Positions 22,938-36,589 are shown, counted from the stretch's first letter. The stretch: 64,000 nucleotides of DNA from Nemertoderma westbladi (GCA_032718475.1 JAUCBJ010006687.1:1-64000), one strand, 5' to 3'. Notes: generated from the letters alone by a model not told the origin. Numbers and translations are program-made.

Positions 22938-24438
22938 TTAGTCTTTCTTGCGCAGACGGCGTTTACGCAGTTTTTTAAAGCTAGCAAGAGTCTTTTTCTC
23001 TTTGGGGCGAGCCACTTTACAAGGAGGGCTATCACTCCTGGGTGAAGGGTGCAATATGATTGCATCAGAAGGCGTGGGATTATAGTCGGGGTATCCGCCG
23101 TTTCAATATGTTTCTCCTCGAGCTGATTTTCCTCCGCTCATCGTTGGATACGTTCGTCTAAAACTCTCGCCGAGAATAGGGTCGTCCAAGTTCAATATCG
23201 TCTTAGAGACTATGGATTTCCCAATCGAACTGGGATAAAGCCAATCCGTTTACCGCTTGGACTTGCTGTTATAATTTAGGTTTATCTGAGCAAACGTAGA
23301 TTTCTTTTCTGATCTTTGTAGAATAGCGTCTATCTCTTTTCGTACAACGCTCTCCTCCACCTTGATGACAGGTGGTATCGTGTTAAACGGGAATGATTCC
23401 GATTATACGATTGAATGGCGATATCGGGTGCCCGTGCCCCAATCCGGCCAGGTAAGATGGGCGGATATTTAGGGAGCCCACAACCTGAGTGCCACCGACT
23501 AACGGTTCGGGTAACACTGGATCTCTGAACGGTAAGTACAGCTCGGGAGGATCCGTAATACTATTAGGATCGAGAGTTTGAGGTATCACTTGGGAATGAG
23601 GAGGTCTGACCGAGTATTCCGGAACTCTGATCATGGGTTTATTCAATGATCGCTTAAGGCGCGCGACCGTAGGTGATACGTCGAAAAGGTTTCGCTCGAA
23701 ACTCCCATAAGTATATCGCGTAAAACTGTGTTTAGCGCAACGTCTCCGCGGATGTTTATGCCTTTCGATTTGCTGGTTAGGTCTGGGGCATTCGTCACAG
23801 TAATACCAAAGACGCACGTCTTGAAGGGGAAACGCGGGTGATCGCTCTCCAGTTTTACAATATTCCTCCATCTGTTCGAAGCTATCTGGAACGACAGGTA
23901 GCGGTCGATCGGCGGTAAGATACATCATCGTAAAATAGAGCCGTTTGAGTTCCATCATAGGATCTGGATGTATACCTTGAGGATATCGAGTTTCGAGGTT
24001 TTGTTGACTGGCAACATTGAGATAGGTCTCTCTTAGGAATTCTAGATAATCGTTGAAACCGTTACGTTTATCAGGTTCTTCAACGTCTTCTCTTTCGAGT
24101 TTGTTTCGAATAGGATTTTCGCATTAGAATTTTGGTTTATCGTTTCGACTCCTCTGGGTAGGATATGTTCGACATAGTCCGTATCGTGTAAATCGATAGA
24201 ATTGTCAATGGTTAAGAAGTCCATATACATACCATTACAATGCGTGTATCGAGCGGTGAATTTTCCATAGTCCAATTCACGCGTAAGTTACTTCCAGGAA
24301 ATCGTAGGTTCGATATAACAACCATCATCCTTCGTAGTAGTTGGACTAGTATCACTGCGTATCAAGCTATCAACAAACGCTTGAAAGTAGATTATATCGC
24401 TCCCTGATACCAAGACCAGCTTCTATCAACTCCGTCAT
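22938..24438 (-). pseudogene. BEL 'ORF3' between pol and 3' LTR, minus copy, decayed
   Basis: A protein-like reading frame spans about 1.5 kb in three frames. It starts with the ATG at 24438 (MTELIEAGLGI), is broken by stops, and contains a 191-codon open core (23383-23958). A Lys/Arg-rich tail ends at 22938 (KKLRKRRLRKKD). The core has C-x2-C then H-K-H...C-x2-H (YYCDECP, HKHPRRRCAKH), possibly a zinc-binding knuckle, and many Pro. No signal peptide or membrane segment is seen, so it does not look like an envelope protein. The basic tail could be a nuclear or nucleic-acid-binding signal (inference). Homologous residues and the same late frameshift occur in the plus copy at 56221-57552. I do not recognise the family. 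Confidence 0.6.
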
Positions 24439-26091
24439 ATCTGCTATATATGAGTTTATTAATATTATAATGAGTTTATATTAAAGGCCAGCGAGCGTCG
24501 CTGCCTACCCCAATCCGCCCCCGGACAGTGCGAGATCCTCAGCACCGATGTGTCGTCGCCGCTGTACTTTCGCCAACGACGTAGCCACACAACGACAATG
24601 ACAACCGGTACAAGTCACTCGACTGTCCGTCCCAAAGGCTTAGATACACCTCAGGTTCTTACTGGAGAGTTAGGGTTACTTTCACAATTGCGACTCACTA
24701 CTGTAAACACACCTTAGTAGTAACATTCGCCTATAAACTCACAAATACCACACACACAACTTGTCATAAATTACACACATTCGGGCCATTTGTCTGTTAG
24801 TCAATGCCTTCCAGAATGTCACTGTATTATTATGTATCCTTGGATACTAGCAGTGCGCTATTTATTCCCTATGCTATTCAATGGGACAAGCTTTCTATTG
24901 TTCTTTTAACTCAATTCTAATTCTAGCGTGGTTGTTGCTATGGTGACATTATGTAAAGCTAGCGGTAGAATTAGGGTAATTCCAATGCATACAGATCTGG
25001 GATGTTATTTAATAGTAATTCTTTAATAGTCAATGTCCTGTTTTATACATGACTTTATGAATTTTATCGGCTATTGACTATGTTTGGGAGACTTTCGCAC
25101 ACTCATATGCATAATAAGATAAATCTCCGCTCCCTTGATCTATTAATTAATGGAATTTTGGGAATGTTATAAATTGCGTAAAAATGGCAATTTATTAAAT
25201 TCATTAAAAGGCATGAATTTAAATTATTCCCTGAAATTTTATTATTTGATAATTAAATGGACATATTTTGATTCTAGAACATGTCTGGGGACACAAGATT
25301 CTTAATTCTATGACAATTGTCTTTTTAAGAATATCGGTAAATGCTACGATATCTTAATTGACTAGAATTGTTGAAGGATCTGAATTTTACAGATTTTGAT
25401 TTATTAGATTTGCAAATATTAAATAATTAATATTTGAGATGGGCACCGATTTATTCCAGAACTTGTCTGGGGACGTTAACCACTGATTCTAGAATTTGTC
25501 TTTCAAGTATATCGGTGGGTGCCGCGATATCTTAATCGACTAGAATTACAGATGGTCAAAGGGTTTAACAGATTTATTTTGCGTTATACGCTACTGTTAA
25601 AGGGACATCACGCTACTATATGTATTATTTAATATACGGTATGAGAGCAATATCGCACGAAGCAATGTCAGTGTGAAGAGGCAAGTCGTTTCCAAGGTCT
25701 ACCCAGAGCTTGGTTTAGCCGAGACACGAGGATCTGAACTTTGCATTCCTAATACTCTGCCTACCAATAATACTTAAATATAGTAGTGGCTTTATTGTAC
25801 TTTAATAAGTACGGACATGTCATCTTACTGTAGTTACGTATTTATAATATAATACGGACAGTAAGGAAAGAGAAAAAGAATTGTTTCTCGCCGTCGCACT
25901 AAATATAATATAAGTAATTACGTACGCAATGAATACGAACATATTGCAATATTCTACTAAATAATCGCTAAATAATATTCTACTAAATTAAATAAAACGA
26001 TTATAATAAAATTACATAGTAATACATACATAAATATAAAAATAATAAAATAATATAAAATAATAGAGTCACACGCCCACTCCGAACGATA
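24439..26091 (-). other. BEL post-pol spacer, minus copy
   Basis: About 1.65 kb between pol and ORF3. It has a locally GC-rich block (24530-24660) and a tandem duplication at 25258-25610. In each duplicated unit, TGTCTGGGGAC is followed about 60-80 bp later by CGATATCTTAAT and GACTAGAATT. The same arrangement is present, inverted, at 54573-56220. It is non-coding as far as I can see. Confidence 0.7.
25258..25610. repeat. Tandem ~175-bp duplication in BEL spacer (minus copy)
   Basis: Two diverged units (about 25258-25437 and 25438-25610) share TGTCTGGGGAC, TATCGGT and GATATCTTAAT-GACTAGAATT blocks. The counterpart in the plus element is at about 55075-55400. Confidence 0.6.
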
Positions 26092-29000
26092 TTAAGTTGG
26101 GGAGTCCCTAGATGTCGGTTGGATTAGGGAAGTGGTCGTGGGAAGAGTTTCTTGCCTTCCATAGTTTCCGGAGAGCTCTCTGTCTCTTTCCAGTAAACAT
26201 AAACGACCCACTGGGCGATTGAGCTGTTGAGTCTCAAAGACTATCCCTGGTTTCTTAAAGTTACGCCGCATGACGACGAGCTCTACTGATCGCACCAAAC
26301 CATCGCTCGAGATATGAGTCTCGATGATACGTCCTGTTTGCCATCGCTTACGTGGGAGATCGGGGTCCACAATAAGCACCATGTCTCCAGCGCTGACGTT
26401 TTCTTGCTGCGCAAACCACTTAGTTCGAAGTTGTAGAGTGGGCAGGTAATGTTTCTCGAAATGGTCAGCGAAACGACGGGATAGCAACTGCATAAGTTGC
26501 CAGGTTCGACGGCAGTACTCGTCTCCGTCTGTGATCTCCGATCGTGGGAGCATGGCTACGGGTTTCTTCAGTAGAAAGTGCGCGGGTGTTAGCGCTTCCA
26601 GGGAATCAGGACTTGAAGAGACTGGCATAAGCGGTCTTTCGTTGAGATAGGCGGCGATTTCCTCCATTAACGTCCGCAATAGTTCGTCGGTGAGATAAGC
26701 GCGACAAGGTACAATAAAGTGGAACGCAGTCTTCACGCTCCTAATCAATCTCTCCCAACTTCCTCCCCACCAAGGGGCGTCGGCGGCGTTGAAGGTCCAG
26801 CTAGACGCTGTTATCTTTAGCTGATCGTCCACCTGTCATTTGTTCCAGTCCTTTACGTAAGCTTGAATTTCGTTGTTGGCGCCAATGAAGTTCGTTCCCT
26901 TATCCGATCTCATCGTGTTACTGGTTCCGAAACGAGCGATCTGTCGTCGTAAACTCAACACGAAGCTGTTGGTGGATAGATCGTTTACCATATCGAGATG
27001 GATAGCTCTACAAGTCATACAAACGAAGATGACACACCATCTCTTGACTATAGTCCGGGCACGATATACTTCAATAGGGCCAAATAAATCCACACCGGTA
27101 TTAGTAAAGGGTGGTTCATAGAAGCTTACTCTTTCCCTAGGTAATTCTGCCTCTCGCTGTGTTAAAGGCCTACTGAATGCTTTCCTACAGGGTATGCAGT
27201 TCCTAAGAACTTGGTTCAGAGCGCTACGGGGTTTATAAAAATAGTAGCGAGTTCGAATTTCGCTCAGAACTCGTTCTCTTCCAGCATGATACAGTTTGCT
27301 ATGAACATCTACAATCATCTTGATTTGTATGTCAAGATTTCTAATGAGTATGGGAAACTTAGTGTCAAAGGATAAGGGGGCATTGGTGAGCCTGCCTCCA
27401 ACACGTATTAACCCATCTATCATGGTACTAGAGAAGCGATCCCTTAAGCGCATCTGCGGATTTCTTAACAATAGGAAATACTTATCAGGATCCTCATAGC
27501 ATTGTAGGAGTCTCAGCATCTGTTTGTTGGTTTCATCATGCTCCTGGTAACTGATCTTCTCCTTTAGAAACCTGTCGGATATCTTGTATTGGGGAAGGTC
27601 TTTAACAACATGGACTCGTGCAGATGTTGATGGAGCATCATCACTATTGGTCTTTGTCCCGGAGTAACGATGATGAAAACATCGTTTTAAATAGGTGACG
27701 GCTTTGCAGAGCCGATTCCAGGAGCTGTAGTGACATATCGCTCTCTGCAAGAGGGGTGAGAGTCCTTGCGCGATATCTGGTATTCCAGATTTCCAATCCT
27801 TGTCACGGATTTCCAAGACTTCTTTAGTCGTGGCGGTGGGTTTCTGATCCAAAGCATCCTCTCCGGAAGTAAATAATACAGATAGATCAACCGCAGGTTT
27901 AAACAACTTCGATTTACTCGCTCGAGTTTTGGGTTTAACTTTCTCCGCTCCCTTGGCCTGTCTGATCTCTGCTGTTGTGAGATGGGGAGGCCATTCTTCT
28001 TCTTCTTTGTAGAGAAAGTCGGGTCCACCTAACCATTCGGGAGTATTTACCAATTCCTTTGGAGTCGCTCCTCGGGAAGCGATGTCTGCTGGATTAATCG
28101 TTCCGGGGCAATGTCTCCATTGGTCCATCGTCGTGCGACTAAGTATGATGGCTACCCTGTTGGTAACGAAGACGCTGAACTGACAGACTTCATTGGTTAT
28201 ATACTCTAACACGAGTAAAGCGTCGGTCCAATAGACAGTTTTCTCTAATGGATAGTCAATCTGTTCTGTTACATTCCGGCCGATGGCTGTAGCGTATAGA
28301 GCCGCTTTTAACTCCGCTCGAGGAACTTTCAACTTGTTGTTGATTAATGCCTTAGAAGTAACCAAGGCGACTTTGATTCCATCCGGAGTTTCCACTCTTA
28401 GATAGGCTACTATACCTATTCCCATATCGCTGGCGTCTCCAAACACATGGAGTTGATAGGAATACGTAGGGAGAACATGACCAAAATATGAACGGGAAAT
28501 TATAAAATCCTCGATAGCCGGCAGAGAATCTTCCCATTTCATCCACTTCTTCAATAATTCTCCCTTAAGTGGATCGTCCCATGAGTGGTTTTCAAGCCAC
28601 ATTTGTTGTACCAAACTACGAGCAATCAATATAACTGGGCTAATAAATCCCAATGGATCGAAATAAGTGCTCAGTATACTTAAGCAAATCCGTTTGGTTC
28701 GAACTGGATTATCTCGCTGTTTTAGCTGGAAAAACAGAATATCTCGCTCTGTGTCCCATTTCAAGCCGAGTGTCTTGGTTTCTGGCAGATCATCTTTGAT
28801 CAAATCTAGATCTTTCGCCCCTCGATCTTCCGCAGGGATCGACTCCAGAAACTCACGGGAGTTGCTGGTGAATTTTGTTAATCGAAACCCACCTCTTTTT
28901 AAGCACTCTACTGTTCCCTTAGCGACCTCAATGGCTTCCTCAACTGATGGGAGGGACTTCAGATTGTCGTCCATGTATATGTCTCTCTTGATGTTGCCGA

Positions 29001-32000
29001 TCACTTCCTTAGAGAATGCCTCTCGGTTGTCCTCTGCAGTAGTACGCACTACCGAACAGGCATTGGAAGGGCTTGAGATTATCCCAAAGGCCTGGATGGT
29101 CATCCAGTACTCCACCGGTTTCTGGTTGAGGTCTCCTTCGGGCCACCACAGAAATCGTAGACTATCTCGATCCCTATCTAGCACCTTGACTTGTAAGAAC
29201 ATGCCTTCTATATCGGAGGCGAAAGCAATCGAATATTGTCTCAATCTTAAAAGAATTCCCAACAAAGATTGAAGTAAGTTGGGTCCGGGTAACAATTCAG
29301 AGTTAAGGGATTGACCCATGTAAAGAGCGGAGCCATCAAACACTACTCTCACTTCATGTGGTTTACCGGGTTTAGGAACGTAATGGTGAGTTAAGTAATA
29401 CGTTCTTTCAGTCACAGGTGTTTCTTCCGGTACTCTCTCCGCGTATCCCTTACTAATAAATTTCTCCAGCTGTGTTTGATACATTGCTTTAGCTGAAGAA
29501 TTAGCCGTAAGGCGTCGATGGAGTTGCGCGATTCTTTTTTCCGCCAAGGGTCTGTTATTGATGAACTTCGGTTCTCTCTTGCGGAAAGGTAGACCGACTT
29601 CATACCTACCTTGATCTTTGAGGAAACGTGTAGTTGTCTCTTGGATCTGCTTGGCCCTTTCCTCTTCCACCGACAAGGCTTTATCGTAGGAATTGGGCTC
29701 TACCGCCTCTTGCGTAAAGAATCTTACGGCATGTTCATCTCGAGTCTTGGCGTTACAACGCTCAATGACGTCATTTAACTCGTCGTTATAAGCTTCTCGT
29801 TCAGTTGGATAAAGAAGTTGACATAAGTTCACTTGGTTTTGCCAAGCTTCGTTTTCCGTAAGGAGATCGATGGTATTCTCCTCATCAAAAAGCTGGTGAA
29901 TGTTGTCGTTATCTGAGGAGTATGGGGTTCCCTCAGTTAAATCGTCTCTCTCACTAGTATCATCTTCCCATTCACTCACCTGGTAGACGCGCTCTTGCGG
30001 TAGTCTTTCTCTGAGTGTTCTACGGGAAGGGCCAGTAAAGTACCAACCTACTCTAGTTCTTACCGCATAGGTCTGTAGTGGCTGCGGTTGAGCAGGCCGT
30101 TTCTCCAATGTCTCCAGCGCCTCATGCGCGTTTTGGCCGATGAGTATTTGCACTCCAGGATAATCAGTCTGGAATCGAGGTATCTTAAGATGTTGGATGC
30201 TCTCATCCTCGTCCCAATTATAAAGGTCTGCTTGAGTAGTAGCGAAGTTCTTTATAGCCACCATTTTCACCGACCTTATGCTATGTTCTCCTAGTTCGTC
30301 TTGTGGGGTGGACAACGCGCCTATATAATAATCAGCTGTTACTGTAGATTTCCAAACTTGCATAATGCCGGACATGTTTAGCTTAGTTCGGAACTTGGGT
30401 TGTCCAATGAAGATGTCTTCGGCTAGTTCTTTATCAATGAATGTTCCTGTGCTGCCGGAGTCCAGGAGGGCGTTCACTATATAGCTCTTCTGAGGTCCAT
30501 GGACCCGTAACTGGACTACAGGAAATTCTCGGATTCCTACATTGGAAGTTGGTGCTTTCCACGATGGTTGTCGCTCAGAAGTAGTTAGAGTGAAGTCGTT
30601 GTCTGTATCCTTTTCATATGTGAGTGCTCGATACACTGCGGTATTTATCATGTAACAGGAATCGTTTTCGTCGGAGAACTCGTCCGTATAGAATCCTTCC
30701 ATCTCAGATTGATCAGTGTCGTTCACATCACTGAATTGGACATGTAGTTCGGAATCACTTACCTGATTAGGACTATTTCGATTGAATTCAGCGTGCAACA
30801 AGATATGATGCTTCGCACCACACTTTGCACACCTTATGTCTGAGTAACAGGTTCGCCATTGATGTCCTTGTCTGAGGCAATTATAACACAACCGCTTGTC
30901 CCACATGACTTCACGTCTCTCAGTTAATGATTTCTTTAGAAATTCATCACACATATTCAAGCGATGGGTCCCATCACATAGCGCACATTTTGGTTTGATG
31001 TTACTCACCTTAATCTGAGTCACATTGTGTACACTTGCCTTTTCTTCGGGCTTTCTCACTGGAATTCTCTTGGGAGACGTGGGAGGAGTTTTTCTTACCT
31101 GTTCTCTCCTGTCATTTGCTCGAGACTTGAATTTACTTACCTGATCTTTAGGCATTTTATTGACATAATAAGATCTATCAGTGTCTTTCCCGCTATCTTC
31201 TCCTTGAGAAGTCTGGCTTTCGCCGTCGTCTGTATAACACACTGGTGTTACCTTTCTCCTAGAGACGGGTTTTTCACTTACCTTGTTTTCCGGTGTCTTC
31301 TCTCTGGACAGTTTCAGGAGCTGTAATTTCACTTCTCCATCTAGGAATGACATGAGATCAGCCATGGTAGGTGTTGTGGATCTCGTCGTTGTTGTTCCAT
31401 CATATATAACACTTTCTTATCCCAGCGTGTACCTACTCCACCCTTCGGTAAAGTAGAAGCCACTGCTCTAATAACCATAGCATTCTGATACTCCTGAGAC
31501 TTACCTAGCCAATCTAATTGTCTACAGATCTCCTGAATCTCATCGGAAAACTCGATAATTCCGCTGCTAATAAACTTTCGGGGCGCTACCAACTTTGCAT
31601 ACAAATACCCAGCGATGTTATTCCTATTACCATACCTGATGTTTAGTGTATCCCAAACTTGTCTTAATCCGTCTGGATGTCCAATATACTTTAACGCCAT
31701 TAATTTGGGAGATCCTTCCAAGCACTCGATGAGGAATCTAAGTTTCTCTCCATTAGATAGTACAGAGTTCTGTATGTTATCTTTGTAATATTCATTAAAA
31801 GGTAACCATTTCATCTCATCTCCATTGAACTTGACGATCTCTCCCACCTTCACCGCTTGCCGGGCTTCAGTTCTAGCCATTTGACGCGTAAAACTTTCTT
31901 GGGCCATCGTGTTATTTAATATCGAGTTATCGGTATATAAATTTCTCGGATTATGATCAGGTCTATAGGGAATGTCATTATCAACAGGTCTATAATTACC

Positions 32001-34289
32001 CTTAATAGGGTTCACTATAGGAGTTTCTACTTCGCTAGCAGTATATATGCGTGTAGGCTCCACACCTTGCGCATGAGATACTTCAGACCTAACAGGTTGA
32101 CACATTGTTACCGAGGGTGGTGGTATACCCCTTTGAGTATTTACTAATTTATCGCGTTCTAGCGCGATACTTTGCTGCACTTCTTGCAACTCTAGCCTAC
32201 TTTCCCTTACTGTGCCCTTGAATTGCTGAACAGTCTCCTGCATCTGCCCGAGCAGGAGATCCATCCCCCGCCGTCTCTCGTCCACCCATTCGACCGCCGA
32301 AACGGGAGTCGCCAACGTTGTAGCGGGTGGACGAGGGACAACGGGCGACAAATCATGAATATTTCGCTCGGGGTCCAGGACCTGAACTGTCTCCTGGGCA
32401 GTTCTACTGGGCACAGGTAGCTTAGTGCTATGCAGAGGGAATTTAGAGGTAGCTTCAGGGAGCACAGGTGTGTCTATCACCGAAGGGGTGATTTCAAGAA
32501 CAGGCCTAATTATTTCAGGCTCATCTACTATAGTAGGGAGTCTTTCTATTTGAATTATTTGGTCTGTGGGCTCTGTACTACCTAAGTTGGTGTTATTTAG
32601 TTGTCTTCTAACAGCTGGAGGCAAATCAGGCAATTTCTGACGATGGAATGTTCTTTTACGTCTGCTTAGACGAGATCTATTTCCTTTGCCTTCAGTATCG
32701 GTAGTATCGCCTTCCTCAGATGATGTATACCCCTGTCTTTTGGGAGTAGATCGACTCATCATCTGCATATTACTAGCTGTTAACTGTTTATTGAAGTTGT
32801 CTTGCCTCTCTTGAAGATTTTCCAACTCTAGTTGGGTTGCCTCTTCAGATGCCCTCCGTTCTGCTTCTGCCACTGCCTCTGCTGTTGCCAGTGCCGCTTT
32901 TCTTTCCGCTTCGGCCTCTGCCACTGCCGATGCCGCTTTCCTTTCCGCTTCGGCCTCTGCCACTGCCACTGCCACTGCCGCTTTTCTTTCCGCTTCTGCC
33001 GCTGCCACTGCTGCTGCCACTGCCGCTTTTCTTTCAGCTTCTGCCGCTGCCACTGCTGCTGCCGCTTTTCTTTCCGCTTCTGCCTCTGCCACTGCTGCTG
33101 CCACTGCCGCTGTCTTTCTATCTTCTATACGTTTTTTCTTTACTTGTTCTTCTTGGTCTCTAGCGATGCGGAGTTGTTCATCGAATTTAGCTTAGTTCGC
33201 CGCTAACCTATCCACATCAATTGCATCCAACACACGCTGGGCTCCTTCACTATTAGGGCTAAGTCCATCTAGCCTTCTCCTCAACTCTTCATCTCCCAAA
33301 AAACGCTGATAGTCTGACAGATAGATGTCAATGGCATCCCTCTTATGCGGTTTCTCTGCCGTCGCTTCACTTTCCACTTGGGAAAAAGTAGCGTCCGTTG
33401 ATTCTCCATGGGTTGAGCACTCCTCCAGCTGAGCTTTCCACTGAGCTGTTCCTTGAACCTGGCGACTCACCCGTTGAAACCAAGTCTTTACGGCAACTTG
33501 CAACGACGTGTCTTGTCTTCTTTTAGAAGCCTCTTCAAAGGCTGATAATATTAGCCTGATTCGCAGAATTCTTTCTCTAACTTGATAAAGCAGTTGTCCC
33601 TGCTCTTGAGGTCCTTTAGGTTGTTGAAACAGTTGTTTTTCTACTCTCTCCATAGAGCTGAAGAATCCCTGTGCGTATCCGGCTGCGGACCTCTTCCACA
33701 CAGCTGGATCGATGGTTTCCTTGGCTACTCCCATCCGGTGTATGTCTTCCCAGGCAGCTTCTGATAAATCGAACGGGAGTCCGGGTCCGGGGAAGTTCCA
33801 TTGCGACTCGACCATAGATTTCAGTTCTTCCTTTGTGTATCCCGCATAACTATCTTTAGTTGAGCGCTTACTTCTCGCCCAATCGATCTGGTGTTCTTCC
33901 ACCGCGATCAATAGCCTAGTGAGTACGGCTGCAGGAAGGATGAGAAGGGGATCCGAATAAACCGCATCCGTCATCCTTGCTCCGCGCTCGGGTGTCAGTT
34001 CTACAGTATCTTCACTACTGGAGCTGTCGGGCCGCTGAGAAATAAGTTCTTGGCTCGCGGGTTGTTGCTGTTCCGCTGCTTCTTGGTCCCGCTTGACCTG
34101 AGCTCGAGTGCCTATGATAGACCTACGATGTTGGACCAGCCTAGGTTCTGTTATTACTACTGGAGGGATGACCTTCCTCACAGTGGGAGGTGAACTGAAC
34201 TTAGGACTAGACGGTTCTACACCTCTGTCTGAGTCGCAGATAGTTACATCTAATAAACTGTCTGACAGGTTCTGTTTAGTGTCAGACAT
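26092..34289 (-). pseudogene. gag-pol: BEL/Pao gag-pol polyprotein, minus copy, interrupted
   Basis: One continuous frame from ATG at 34289 to the stop at 26092, about 2,730 codons, with three lesions. These are a TAA stop replacing Gln at 33192-33194 in Gag, an 8-nt insertion near 31366-31378 that shifts frame before the zinc knuckles, and a TGA replacing Arg at 26833-26835 inside integrase. Domain order: acidic N-terminus; Ala/Glu/Lys coiled coil (about 32850-33110); BEL-type capsid region (about 31400-31850); Cys-rich knuckles (CALC, CYNC, CAKC; about 30800-30990); aspartic protease DSGST (about 30460); reverse transcriptase with intact YMDD (28966-28977); RNase H (FGDASDMG); integrase with HHCC and DDE residues; DUF5641-type C-terminus. 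Gag and Pol share a frame, so no programmed frameshift is needed. Confidence 0.93.
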
Positions 34290-34420
34290 GTTGGTTTGCA
34301 CAGTTGAATGCCTACTGCTATATTACAGTTTAAGCAAGTCTAGTAATTCAGAGTTAACTGCTAGCCTAGTAATTAATTACCGATACTGCTACTCAGTGTA
34401 GCGTGATATATATAATATAT

Positions 34421-34790
34421 TAGAATACCGGTATGCTTATTGTATATATAAGTATTATTACAGACTAGGTTTTTCACAGAAACCGGTATATAATTTTAGC
34501 GCAAATATATATAAATATATAATAGGCCTATCGGGAATACCGGTATACAGCTTACAGTTTGTAGTATATATAATTCTGGACTAGAATTAATTACAAGTAC
34601 CGGTATAATTTCAGCCTAAATTTATAGAAATAAAGATAATAGGCCTATCGTAAATACCGGTATGCAGTTTACACTTATAGTGTATATATATAAGTATAAT
34701 TACAAACTAGAATTAATTACAGAATACCGGTATGATTTCAACCTAAAATTTATAGAAATAAATATAATAAGCCTATTGTAAATACCGGTA
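34421..34790. repeat. ACCGGTA array, minus BEL leader (7 sites)
   Basis: (T)ACCGGTAT recurs at about 34427, 34482, 34539, 34599, 34656, 34723 and 34783, a spacing of 55-67 bp. It is embedded in longer diverged units with ATAGGCCTATCG and CTAGAATTAATTAC blocks. Confidence 0.85.
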
Positions 34791-35726
34791 TGTCAATTAT
34801 TTTAAATAACTGAATTTCTGAATTTTAAGGGTTACTTGGTTACCTTAACTTACTTTATTGCCGTTATTTAAGCAGTAGTCCAACTGATATTGAGACCTAA
34901 TTGTTGTATGGCAGGCCTACTATTTATAAATCGTTTGAGTTGATTTATAATATATATATACCCGTTTAATGGGTTTTGTCAATGTTGAAATAAATGTTAT
35001 TATTTCTGGGGAGTAATCACTACACAAAGCGGTGCGCTTTCAGTGAAGTGTTACTTATAGGACACTAAAACAAATAATGCTAATTTACCTAAGTTACTTA
35101 ATACTACAAATTACGTACGATTCGGGTTGAGATTACAATCTCTAAATAAACACAAAAATTTACAAAAACACAAATACGAATTTTCAGGGTAATTGTACAA
35201 GATGTCTACAAACCAGCCTAACAAAGGGTTAGTATCTGGTTATTACAACGGACAGGGTACTACGGTATTTGAAAATAATAAGTAGTAGTAAATACACTGC
35301 GTTGTCCAGATAGGAAAATACCACCGCCTGACGACCTATAGCCGTATCGCTATAGGTACTACGTTATGTATCACGGAGTGTTCCTACCTAGAAGTTAATA
35401 GAGCTAATCGAACGTGCCTATCAACCACTTTACAACACAAATATAATGCCTACACTAATTACTTTCGGAAAGCACTGTACACTAAACCCTAAATTAGGTA
35501 CGAGTACTTGTACAACAAATAATCAGTAGTTAAATATACTTGAACAGCTAAAAGAACCACGGCATCTGCTGGAGTGACCGGTGCACAAAATCACCAGTCT
35601 TTACCTACGCCAAGCAGCCCGTGTAGTACCGGGGTTAGTTTAACTATAGCGGTATGTATAACAAACACAATTATTGTAGGAACAAACTTGGGGAATGAAT
35701 GTTGCGAATAATCGCATAAACTCTGA

Positions 35727-36305
35727 ATAATAAATATTACGCTACGCGTACAAACCACTCAAACAAAATGCAGACCAAACACTGACAGACTACTATCAAG
35801 CCTAAATAAACTACAGGACATGCAGACTCCGAAATAGTTAGGTAGTATGCGTTCTAACCCAGTAGTACGACTTATTCTTTAGATGGGGGTTTACCTTACA
35901 GCATTGGCTGCCCCTACTTCCTAACCGTTCTTTATCGGACAGAGGCTCTACACACACTGCAATCCGTTCAGACCTAATAACAGCCAGACAACTATCCAGC
36001 CTACAAATTATCTAAATAAATATTATACGCTACCTGTACAGACTACACAAACAAAGTACAGACTAAACGATGGCAGACTACTCTCAAGCCTAAATAAACT
36101 ACAGGACATGCAGACTCCGAAATGATTAGGTAGTATGCGTTCTAACCCAGTAGTACGACTTATTCTTTAGTTGGGGGTTTACCTTACAGCATTGGCTGCC
36201 CCTACTTCCTAACCGTTCTTTATCGGACAGGTGATCTACACACACTGCAATCCGTTCAGACTTAACAGCAATCAGACAACAGCCCAGCCTACAAATTGTC
36301 TGTAC
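35727..36305. repeat. Tandem ~290-bp duplication, minus BEL leader
   Basis: Two adjacent units share long blocks such as CATGCAGACTCCGAAAT, GTACGACTTATTCTTTAG and TTACAGCATTGGCTGCCCC. The plus element has the same duplication at 44491-45067. Confidence 0.85.
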
Positions 36306-36470
36306 TATCTGATCAGGCTTACACGCCTTCTGTTCAATACTGGCCTACAAATAAATAAAACTGACAGAAATAAGTAAGCTCCAAAAGAAACAAGGGGTGT
36401 ACAGTCCCTAATCTCTTAAACAGCCTACCGGTATACAATAATCAAATCGAATAATACTAATGTACTTATA

Positions 36471-36570
36471 CGGGAAGTACCGGTTAGGACAGTTAGGCCT
36501 ACGGACCTACAGAAGTACCGGTTCTGGCAGTTGGACCTACTGACCTACAGATGTACCGTTCAGGTTTACC
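36471..36570. repeat. 38-bp tandem units, minus BEL leader (2 units)
   Basis: GTACCGGTT followed by AGTTGGACCTAC-GGACCTACAGA-type units, two copies plus a partial. The plus element has three. Confidence 0.75.
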
Positions 36571-36589
36571 GGTTGACCGGTACTTTCAA

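Noticed and set aside
28667-29272. Long ORFs antisense to pol (also 51392-51997)
   Set aside because: They mirror the RT/RNase H coding strand at the same place in both BEL copies and have no protein family features.
32832-33206. Cys/Leu-rich ORFs antisense to Gag (also 47391-47840 minus)
   Set aside because: They are the reverse complement of the GCN/GAR-rich coding repeat for the Ala/Glu/Lys coiled coil; the Cys, Leu or Ala runs come from the repeat alone.
35727-36305. CRISPR-like array
   Set aside because: Two long tandem units in a retrotransposon leader; no short direct repeats with unique spacers, and the genome is eukaryotic.
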